Assembly (NCBI GenBank): GCA_964419545.1
Contig: CAYQQU010000003.1
Span: forward strand, 97,226-161,225
DNA from: CAYQQU01 sp964419545
Lineage (GTDB): Bacteria > Bacteroidota > Bacteroidia > Chitinophagales > Saprospiraceae
Direction: 5' to 3'
Length of the DNA: 64,000 bases
Both the position numbers and the translations under genes were made by a program. Of the stretch, positions 56,726-64,000 are shown piece after piece. The notes beneath the pieces were generated by a model, which saw only the letters and a list, made by a program, of their open reading frames with translations, had not been told where the DNA came from and did not search any database. Position 1 is the stretch's first letter. Each line of letters starts with the position of its first letter.

Positions 56726-57104
56726 CTGCAAAATAATATATCTGCCGACAAAGGCGGACAAAAAAATTTGAGGGACAAAGCAGCGAATTTTAATATATTT
56801 GGCTCCTGGTTTTAGGAGCGCACAGATAAACAAAAAGAGCGGAATATCCCTGCCCGATCATATCCAGATTACGGCGCCTTTTGCCGAATGCCACATTATC
56901 CCCTGCTCACTTCCCGCCGCGCTCCTCCCAAGAGCCTATGATTTAACACTTGTTCTTATTTTGATCAATACATCGGAACAGTCGTAAGTACTTCTGGGCT
57001 GCTGTATAGAACGCGAATCGGATGCACCGCCAGAAAAGGCTTTGGCTGACCGGCAGGCTTCCGGGTATCGCGTCATCCGAATTATGCTGAACACCTTACT
57101 GACT
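56726..57104. other. 379-bp region upstream of the giant surface protein
   Basis: No gene was found. A good promoter lies near 56767-56801, which would give an unusually long leader of about 300 nt for the giant protein gene. No riboswitch or conserved RNA motif could be recognised in the leader. Confidence 0.5.
56794..56801 (+). promoter_or_regulatory. Bacteroidota -7 box, probably for the giant surface protein
   Basis: TATATTTG matches TAnnTTTG, with TTTG at 56767-56770 upstream (23-base spacing, a little long). The nearest downstream gene on this strand starts at 57105. Confidence 0.45.
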
Positions 57105-60100
57105 ATGAAGAGACTTTTACTCCTTGCCACTGTACTTTTTGCCTTTGAATATGCGAGCGCCCAGTCAGGGTGTGCGCCGAACGCCTGTGTCGGCAATAAC
57201 GTCCCGCTGGTTAATAACTGCGCCGACGCCTGTGTTTTGTGCGACCTCGACGGGTTTTCCAGCCGGAACGACGTAGCGACCGGCGGGCAGCAGATACCGG
57301 CGGGTTTCTGCGCCACGGTCTTTCACAATCTACAGTGGGTAGGCTTTGTTGCCGGTTCTCCGACCCTGAGCATGAACATCAACATCACCAATTGTACGGT
57401 GCCGGGCGACGGCCTGCAGATCGGGATCTATGGAACGACGGATTGCAACAACTTCAACCTCGTCTCCAACTGTAACGGCGCCGCCGGCCCGGGCGTCCAT
57501 GCCTTCAACGCCAACGGCCTGGTGCCAGGGCAAACCTATTACCTGGTCATCGACGGCAATAACGGCGATATTTGCGATTTCTCTGTCGATATCACTTCCG
57601 GAACCACCGCCGTACAGCCGCCGGTAGGGCCGCCGCCGCCCATTAACGTACCGACATCCATCTGCCCGGGCGGAACGCTCTTCTATGGGGTCGACGGCGG
57701 CTCCGTACCTAATGCCGGCTTTTACGACTGGACCATCGACGGCTCCCTCGTAGGATGCGAGGCCAGTGGGAGCTGGCAGGTGCCGCCGGGCACCCCCGAC
57801 GGGACGCCCCTGCAGATCTGTTATCAGGCTTCCAACCCCTGCTTCCCGCCCCTCAACCAGGTGTGTACCACAATTACCGTGGAAGAACTGGACCCACAAA
57901 ACCAGGAAGCGCAAATCTGCGAAGGAGAAAGCTATACTTTTTTCACTCAGACCATCACCCCTCCGGGGCCGGGCATATACGATTTTTCGACGGTGGAAAC
58001 CCTGCCCAGCGGTTGCGTCCGCGACGTCAACCTGGAGCTGGAAGTGATCGCCAACGTAGAGGTCAATATTCAGGACGAGATCTGCCAGCAGGACTTACCC
58101 TACCTGGTGGGCGGACAACCGCTTTCGCCGCCGCCTTTCCCGGGCTCGCTCAACTCTTACTCCATACCCCTTCAATCGGCGGTGACCGGCTGCGATTCGG
58201 TCGTCAACCTGGAACTGACGGTGCACCCGACCAATGCGCCGCCCTTCGGCCCGCCGGTGATCATCAACGAAGAGATCTGCGAAGGCGAGTCGGTCTCCGT
58301 CGGCAATAATGAATATGGCCCCGGCCTTTCTCCGCAGACCGACCCCTACATCTTCGACGAGAACCTGACTTCCGTATTCGGTTGCGACAGCCTGGTGATC
58401 CTGCGCCTGCAGGTTTACGAAGTGCCCCAGCCCCAGAACTTCACCGAAACCATCTGCGAAGGAGAATTCTACGAGTTGGGAGGCGCCTTCTACGATTCGC
58501 CGGGCATCTATTCCGCCACCCTGCCGTCGGCAGGCGGCTGCGACAGCGTGGTGACCGTCAATCTCGACGTTTACTACGACCCCCAACCCGTAGTCGATAC
58601 CACTCTTTGCGACGGCGCTTCGATCACCATCGGCGGGCAGACCTTCGACGAAACGGGCAATTACCAGATCGTAGAGACCAGCTTCCTGGGCTGCGACAGC
58701 ACCATCAACCTCAACCTTACGGTGCTGGACCCGATCGACACCACCCTCTTTATAGAAATCTGCGAAAGCGAGAGCTTCGACCTCGGCGGCAACACCTACA
58801 ATACGACCGGGATGTACCAGGAGGTCCTCACCGCGTCCAACGGTTGTGACTCGACGGTCTTCCTGGACCTGACCGTTTTCCCCGAGCCGGTGACCGACCT
58901 GAACGAGACGGTCTGCTTCGGCGATTCTTTCTCAGTGGGCGATTCCACCTACAACGCTACCGGTGATTTTACGACCATCCTGACCACCAGCGAAGGCTGC
59001 GACTCTACCGTGAACCTGGTTTTGACGGTGCTGCCGCTGATCCAGGACACGGTCACCAGCGAGATCTGCGATGGCGAAACCTACACCATCGGCGCCTCCG
59101 TATACGATTCCACCGGCTTTTACGCCGACACCCTCATCGCGCCCAACGGCTGCGATTCCATCGTGTACACCGACCTGACCGTGCTGGAAATACCGGAAAC
59201 GTTTCTCGACATAGCGATCTGCGACGGGGAAAGTTATATGGTCGGCGGTTCTACCTACAACGCATCGGGTTCGTACACGGATGTCCTCACCGCCGCCAGC
59301 GGTTGCGATTCCATCGTTTATCTCGACCTGAACGTCATTTCGGCTTTCGAGACTTTTCTGGACATCGAAATATGCTCGGGCATCAGCTATACGGTCGGTT
59401 CTTCGGTCTATACCGATCCGGGCAGTTACGTGGATACGCTGACGGCCAGTATCGGCTGCGACTCCATCATCTACCTCGACCTCATGGTTTCCGATATCCT
59501 GATCGACTCGCTGGACGTCGCCATCTGCGATGGAGAAAGCTATAATTTCGCTGGAACCGATTATTCGGTCGGCGGCAATTATCAGGCTGACTTCGTTACG
59601 GCCGAGGGCTGCGATTCGTCGGCCTTCCTGACGCTTACCGTCTTACCGGTGCCGGAGACCTTCCTCACCCCGACCATCTGCGACGGTGAATCCTTCGCGG
59701 TGGGCGCTTCGGTGTATTCGGCCACGGGCGCATATCAGGATACCCTGACGGCGATCAACGGCTGTGATTCCATCGTTTTCACCGATCTTACGGTGCTGCC
59801 CGTTCCGAATACCAATCTGACGGAAGCGATCTGCGACGGCGAGACCTTCACGGTGGGCGCCTCCGATTACACCGCAGCGGGCAGCTACGTCGATACGCTG
59901 TCGGCGGCCAACGGCTGCGATTCCATCGTCTTCCTGGACCTGACGGTGCTGCCCGTCCCGAATGCCAACCTGACGGAAGCGATCTGCGACGGTGAAACCT
60001 TCACGGTGGGCGCCTCCGATTATAGCACGGCCGGAAACTACGTCGATACGCTGACGGCGGCCAACGGCTGCGATTCCATCGTCTTCCTGGACCTGACCAT

Positions 60101-63100
60101 ACTCGACGTGCCGGTCACCAATATCGATACCCTGATCTGCGAGGGAGAGACCCTGGCGGTGGGGCCTTCCATTTACACCAGCTCCGGCAGTTATGCCGAT
60201 ACGCTGACAGCGACTAACGGCTGCGACTCCATCGTCCTCCTCGATCTGGTGGTGTTCGAGACGCCGGTCACCAATCTGGACATCAGCATCTGTGAAGGGA
60301 GCTCCTTCACGGTGGGCGGATCCACTTACGACGCCGACGGCGTCTATACCGATACCCTGACGGCGAGTGTGGGCTGCGACTCTATCGTAGTGCTCAACCT
60401 TACGGTTACCGACTTTTACCAGACCCCCGTGGCGGTCACCCTGTGTGAAGGCGAGTCGTATACCCTGGGCGGCACCCCATACAGCGCGACGGGCGTCTAC
60501 GAAGAGACCTTCGTTGCGGCGGATGGCTGTGATTCCATCGTCACCCTCACCCTCACCGTTCTGCCCAATGCTTTTACCGAGCTAGACGAATCGATCTGCC
60601 AGGGCGAAAGCATCCCGGTCGGCGATTCCTTTTATTCGGTTAGCGGGAATTACGTGGATACCCTGGTCGCCGCCAACGGCTGCGATTCGGTAGTTGAACT
60701 CAACCTGCTCGTATTGCCGGTTTTCGAGACCAGCCTGACGGAGAGCATCTGCGACGGCGAAAGCTTTGTCGTCGGCAGCTCCGTCTACACGGAAAACGGC
60801 CTGTTTACGGACACCCTGACGGCGATCAACGGCTGTGACTCCATCGTGAAGCTGGAGTTAACCGTCTTTCCCATTCCCGCCACCCAATTGATCGATACCA
60901 TCTGTTTCGGGGATTCGTATCCGGTGGGGACTTCTTCCTATTCCGCTACGGGCGTATACGTCGACACCCTCGCCGCTTTTACGGGCTGCGATTCGATCGT
61001 GACGCTCGACCTCACCGTGCGCGACCTCATTGAGACGGACCTGACCGACACCATTTGCAACGGGGCTACTTTTTCGGTGGGCAGTTCGGTCTATGACGCT
61101 ACCGGCTTCTACGTGGATACGCTGACGGCGGCCAACGGCTGCGATTCGATCGTAAGGCTGGACCTGACGGAACGCGACCTCATCGAAACCTTCCTCGACC
61201 TGACGATATGCGACGGCGAGAGCGTGACGGTAGGCGCTTCGACGTATAATGAGCCGGGCGATTACCAGGACGTGCTGCTCTCCGAGGCGACGGGCTGCGA
61301 TTCGATCGTGAACCTGACCCTCACCGTCAACCCGGTTTACGATATCGCACTGAGTGAAGCGATTTGCGCCGGCGAGACCTTCGCAGTGGGCAGCTCTGTC
61401 TACGACGCGACGGGCGTTTACGTCGACACCCTGAGTACGGTGGACGGTTGCGACTCTCTGGTAACCCTCGAACTTACCGTAAACCCGATACCCGAGACCT
61501 TCCTCACCGAAGTCCTCTGCTCGGGCGACAGCATTGCGGTGGGCAGTTCTACCTACGCCGCCGGCGGGCAGTATATCGATACCCTCACCGCATTTACCGG
61601 CTGTGATTCCATCGTCTATCTCGATCTGACCGTGGAAGACCTCATTGAGACGAACCTGGTGGAAGTCATCTGTTTTGACGAAACCTATACGGTGGGCAAT
61701 TCCACCTACGAGGCTACCGGCGTGTACGTGGATACCCTGACCGCGGTGGGCGGCTGCGATTCCATTGTACGCCTCGACCTCACCGAGCGCGACCTCATCG
61801 AGACCGATCTGATGCCGACCATCTGCGAAGGAGAGACCTTTGCGGTCGGGACCTCGGCCTACGAATCCAGCGGATTTTACATCGATACCTTGCTTTCAGC
61901 GGCCACGGGTTGTGATTCCATCGTGCGGACGGACCTCACCGTCATTCCCACCGACACCACCTTCCTGACCGAGGCCATCTGTGACGGCGAAACCTTTGCC
62001 GTGGGCGCTTCGGTGTATACCGAAACCGGGTTTTACGAAGACCTGCTCAGTTCGGTGATTACCGGCTGTGATTCTGTCGTATTTTTCGACCTGACCGTTT
62101 ACGAAATCCCCCAAACCACGCTGACGCCGACGATCTGCGAAGGCGAAGCTTTTGCCGTCGGGGATACGAGCTATACCGAAACGGGCCAGTACACCGATAT
62201 CCTGACGGCGTTTACCGGCTGTGATTCGATTGTACAAACCGACCTGATCGTCATTCCTACCGCGGAAACCTTCCTCACCGAAGCGATCTGCGCCAGCGAG
62301 ACCTACGCCGTGGGAGGCTCCGTTTACGACGAGACCGGCCAACACGTCGACACCCTCGTCGCTGCTGCCAGCGGTTGTGATTCCATTGTTTACCTCGACC
62401 TGACCGTCAACCCGGAGTACGACATCCTCCTCGTCGAGGACATCTGCGACGACGAAACCTTTAGCGTCGGAGCAGAAAGTTTCTCCACCACGGGCGTTTA
62501 CGAAGTGTTGCTCACTTCGGCGGCCGGCTGCGACAGTCTGGTGACGCTGGAGCTGACCACTTTCCCTTGCCAGCTCGATCTGGCGGTGGCGGAGACCGAA
62601 GCCACCTGCAACGGCGAGGCCAACGGCGCCGTTGCGTTCACCCTTTTCGTCGGTACGCCGCCCTACACCTATACCTGGCAGGCGGCGAGCGGCAGCTTGA
62701 GCGGGGAAGGGACGATCGAAGGCAATAACCTGGAGACCCGCATCGATAGCCTGCCTGCCGGCAATTACGACATCGAGATCCTGGACAGCTACGGCATCGC
62801 CGCGTCGATCACGGCTACCGTAGCCGAACCGGCGCCGCTGACGCTGACCATGTCGGCTACCGAGTACGCCGGCGGGTACAACCTCAGCTGCCCGGGTGAA
62901 GGCGACGGCTCCGTCGAGGCGCTGGCCGCCGGCGGCACGGCGCCCTACTCCTATACCTGGAGCAACGGCGCGACCGGCAGCCAGCTGTCGCTGGCGGAAG
63001 CCGGCAGCCATGTGGTTACGGTTACCGACCAGAACGGATGTGCTGCTACCGCCGAAGTCGTGCTTTCGGCCCCGGCGCCGCTGGCGGCTGCGGTATCTAC

Positions 63101-63854
63101 CGAAGATCCGCCCTGTTACGGCGACGACCGGGGGACGATCCGGTTTGATACGGTGACCGGCGGCGTCGGGCCGTACCTGTATGCTATCGAAGACGGCGCC
63201 TTCGCCGGCAACCGACTGTTCAGCAATCTGGAGATTGGCGCGTATCGCGTCTTCGTGCAGGACGCCAACGGCTGTATCTGGGAAGACGAAGTGGTCATCA
63301 ACCAGCCTGGCGAACTGGTAGTGGACCTGGGCGACGAGTTCGATGAGATCAAACAAGGGGAGACCGTAAACTTGTTCGCCGAAGTGAACTTGCTGCCGGT
63401 CGACACCTTTATCTGGGAGACGCTCGATTCCCTCAGCTGCTATGACTGTCCCGACCCCAGCAGCCGGCCGCTCAGCACTACCACGTACCGGGTGACGGTT
63501 ATCAACGAAAACGGCTGTTCCGCAACGGATGAGATCACGATTATCGTCGAAAAACCCTACGAAGTGTATATCCCTAACGCCTTTTCTCCGGATGGCGACG
63601 GGATCAACGACCGGCTGGTGGTCTTCGCCGGCGACGATGTGGCCGAGGTCAGATCGCTGCAGATCTACAACCGCTGGGGTGAGCCGATGTACGAGATCTA
63701 CAACGGCTTTCCACCCAACGATGAGACCTTCGGCTGGGACGGCACGCACCGGGGGCAGGTGATGAACCCGGGGATCTACGTTTATACTGTCGAAGTGGAA
63801 TTCATCGACGGCAATGTCGAACTGTTCTACGGAGATGTGCTGCTGGTGAGATAA
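57105..63854 (+). CDS. Giant repeat protein with type IX (gliding-associated) sorting domain
   Basis: A 2249-aa secreted protein. Signal peptide MKRLLLLATVLFAFEYASAQ; residues about 20-165 form a Cys-rich N-terminal domain (TDCNNFNLVSNCNGAAG) and about 185-265 a second one. From about 270 to 1825 there are 30 units of about 50 residues, each of the form (I)CdGEsf.VG.s.Y...G.Y.dtL....GCDSiv.LdLtV, with two conserved cysteines. They are followed by three SprB-type repeats (GTAPYSYTWSNGATG, TVTDQNGC), a linker and a C-terminal gliding-motility domain (IPNAFSPDGDGINDRLVVF, YNRWGEPMYE, GIYVYTVEV), the type B sorting signal. It is likely a long surface adhesin or filament. The start at 57105 gives the signal peptide; upstream ATGs at 57042 and 57084 do not. 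Confidence 0.92.
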   Translation: MKRLLLLATVLFAFEYASAQSGCAPNACVGNNVPLVNNCADACVLCDLDGFSSRNDVATGGQQIPAGFCATVFHNLQWVGFVAGSPTLSMNINITNCTVPGDGLQIGIYGTTDCNNFNLVSNCNGAAGPGVHAFNANGLVPGQTYYLVIDGNNGDICDFSVDITSGTTAVQPPVGPPPPINVPTSICPGGTLFYGVDGGSVPNAGFYDWTIDGSLVGCEASGSWQVPPGTPDGTPLQICYQASNPCFPPLNQVCTTITVEELDPQNQEAQICEGESYTFFTQTITPPGPGIYDFSTVETLPSGCVRDVNLELEVIANVEVNIQDEICQQDLPYLVGGQPLSPPPFPGSLNSYSIPLQSAVTGCDSVVNLELTVHPTNAPPFGPPVIINEEICEGESVSVGNNEYGPGLSPQTDPYIFDENLTSVFGCDSLVILRLQVYEVPQPQNFTETICEGEFYELGGAFYDSPGIYSATLPSAGGCDSVVTVNLDVYYDPQPVVDTTLCDGASITIGGQTFDETGNYQIVETSFLGCDSTINLNLTVLDPIDTTLFIEICESESFDLGGNTYNTTGMYQEVLTASNGCDSTVFLDLTVFPEPVTDLNETVCFGDSFSVGDSTYNATGDFTTILTTSEGCDSTVNLVLTVLPLIQDTVTSEICDGETYTIGASVYDSTGFYADTLIAPNGCDSIVYTDLTVLEIPETFLDIAICDGESYMVGGSTYNASGSYTDVLTAASGCDSIVYLDLNVISAFETFLDIEICSGISYTVGSSVYTDPGSYVDTLTASIGCDSIIYLDLMVSDILIDSLDVAICDGESYNFAGTDYSVGGNYQADFVTAEGCDSSAFLTLTVLPVPETFLTPTICDGESFAVGASVYSATGAYQDTLTAINGCDSIVFTDLTVLPVPNTNLTEAICDGETFTVGASDYTAAGSYVDTLSAANGCDSIVFLDLTVLPVPNANLTEAICDGETFTVGASDYSTAGNYVDTLTAANGCDSIVFLDLTILDVPVTNIDTLICEGETLAVGPSIYTSSGSYADTLTATNGCDSIVLLDLVVFETPVTNLDISICEGSSFTVGGSTYDADGVYTDTLTASVGCDSIVVLNLTVTDFYQTPVAVTLCEGESYTLGGTPYSATGVYEETFVAADGCDSIVTLTLTVLPNAFTELDESICQGESIPVGDSFYSVSGNYVDTLVAANGCDSVVELNLLVLPVFETSLTESICDGESFVVGSSVYTENGLFTDTLTAINGCDSIVKLELTVFPIPATQLIDTICFGDSYPVGTSSYSATGVYVDTLAAFTGCDSIVTLDLTVRDLIETDLTDTICNGATFSVGSSVYDATGFYVDTLTAANGCDSIVRLDLTERDLIETFLDLTICDGESVTVGASTYNEPGDYQDVLLSEATGCDSIVNLTLTVNPVYDIALSEAICAGETFAVGSSVYDATGVYVDTLSTVDGCDSLVTLELTVNPIPETFLTEVLCSGDSIAVGSSTYAAGGQYIDTLTAFTGCDSIVYLDLTVEDLIETNLVEVICFDETYTVGNSTYEATGVYVDTLTAVGGCDSIVRLDLTERDLIETDLMPTICEGETFAVGTSAYESSGFYIDTLLSAATGCDSIVRTDLTVIPTDTTFLTEAICDGETFAVGASVYTETGFYEDLLSSVITGCDSVVFFDLTVYEIPQTTLTPTICEGEAFAVGDTSYTETGQYTDILTAFTGCDSIVQTDLIVIPTAETFLTEAICASETYAVGGSVYDETGQHVDTLVAAASGCDSIVYLDLTVNPEYDILLVEDICDDETFSVGAESFSTTGVYEVLLTSAAGCDSLVTLELTTFPCQLDLAVAETEATCNGEANGAVAFTLFVGTPPYTYTWQAASGSLSGEGTIEGNNLETRIDSLPAGNYDIEILDSYGIAASITATVAEPAPLTLTMSATEYAGGYNLSCPGEGDGSVEALAAGGTAPYSYTWSNGATGSQLSLAEAGSHVVTVTDQNGCAATAEVVLSAPAPLAAAVSTEDPPCYGDDRGTIRFDTVTGGVGPYLYAIEDGAFAGNRLFSNLEIGAYRVFVQDANGCIWEDEVVINQPGELVVDLGDEFDEIKQGETVNLFAEVNLLPVDTFIWETLDSLSCYDCPDPSSRPLSTTTYRVTVINENGCSATDEITIIVEKPYEVYIPNAFSPDGDGINDRLVVFAGDDVAEVRSLQIYNRWGEPMYEIYNGFPPNDETFGWDGTHRGQVMNPGIYVYTVEVEFIDGNVELFYGDVLLVR

Positions 63855-63860
63855 AGCGGG

Positions 63861-63895
63861 GGCGCCAGGTAGGGAATTTTACCCTACCCGGCGCC
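63861..63895 (+). terminator. Hairpin terminator after the giant protein gene
   Basis: ggcgccaggtaggg pairs with ccctacccggcgcc (14 bp with one T-C/G-T type mismatch) around a 7-nt loop, starting 6 bp after the stop codon. There is no T-run. Confidence 0.6.
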
Positions 63896-63950
63896 TCGGG
63901 TATAGACGGCCGGGAGAAAATAGGGGTGATTTTATTTTGCAATAGATTAA

Positions 63951-64000
63951 TGGTGTGTAACAAAAATTTTTGCTGATCCTTTCTTGAAAGGAAACGCTTT
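63951..64000. mobile_element. Second copy of MITE-like element B, cut by the window end
   Basis: The last 50 bases are identical to the reverse complement of 4414-4463, starting with the terminal repeat TGGTGTGTAAC. The left flank is TTAA (63947-63950), again an NTAN site. The other end lies outside the window. Confidence 0.8.

Noticed and set aside
57900..62570. Regular ~150-bp periodicity that could suggest a CRISPR or satellite array
   Set aside because: The period is 50 codons of a continuous reading frame with conserved protein motifs and variable DNA; no direct repeats with unique spacers.
61896..63749. Open frame opposite the giant surface protein (617 codons)
   Set aside because: Antisense shadow of repeat DNA; no start context and no recognisable protein features.

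Overview
The window looks like a chromosomal segment from a GC-rich member of the Bacteroidota, most likely Saprospiria (Lewinella-like). The reasons are: a DUF4835/PorD, PorW/SprE and PorE-like set of type IX secretion genes, the linkage bamD-rpoZ-coaBC-porD, a giant surface protein ending in a gliding-motility (type B) sorting domain, and promoters of the Bacteroidota TAnnTTTG type. The taxonomic placement is inference; no rRNA is present.

Layout. 1-2966: a CHAT protease-like gene translationally coupled to an nSTAND1 NTPase, cut by the window edge. 3042-7337: secreted amidohydrolase, two nested non-autonomous transposon-like elements, a vWA protein and a PAS-UbiA fusion. 7608-10622: a short DnaE with a degenerate PHP domain. 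10870-17616: an AT-richer island bounded by a 97-bp direct repeat and carrying a complete diversity-generating retroelement (DGR). 17820-28570: secreted BNR/sortilin-like protein, tricorn-like protease, M16 peptidase and PLP deaminase. 28601-42678: PorE-like protein, PurN, a beta-propeller-like protein, the porD-coaBC-rpoZ-bamD cluster, DUF3137, TraB/GumN, PorW/SprE and an M23 peptidase. 42810-44155: HAD and SDR genes overlapping tail to tail. 44425-50876: a peptide-type ABC importer lacking ATPase genes. 50873-56725: small lipoprotein, HU, Cys/Met PLP enzyme, glucosaminidase, SH3 protein, DprA, alkaline phosphatase. 57105-63854: a 2249-aa repeat protein exported by the type IX system.

The most interesting locus is the DGR at 11033-17386. 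Its order is target gene 1 (VR1), HRDC accessory protein, DGR reverse transcriptase, template repeat (TR), a 981-aa LRR-Roc-COR-TIR protein, then target gene 2 (VR2), whose start overlaps the TIR gene by 8 bp. TR differs from VR1 at 20 positions and from VR2 at 20 positions; 36 of these 40 differences fall on TR adenines. Both VRs are followed, exactly 17 nt downstream, by a 10-bp hairpin that shows a compensatory base-pair change. Neither target has a signal peptide, so a hypermutated C-type-lectin-fold sensor appears coupled inside the cell to a Roco-type NTPase with a TIR effector. That is a plausible diversifying innate-immunity or self-recognition system, and together with the CHAT-nSTAND1 pair it makes the left 17 kb rich in conflict genes.

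The rest is largely core metabolism and envelope biology. Several families of small palindromic repeats are scattered between genes. No tRNA, rRNA, CRISPR array or complete insertion sequence was seen.
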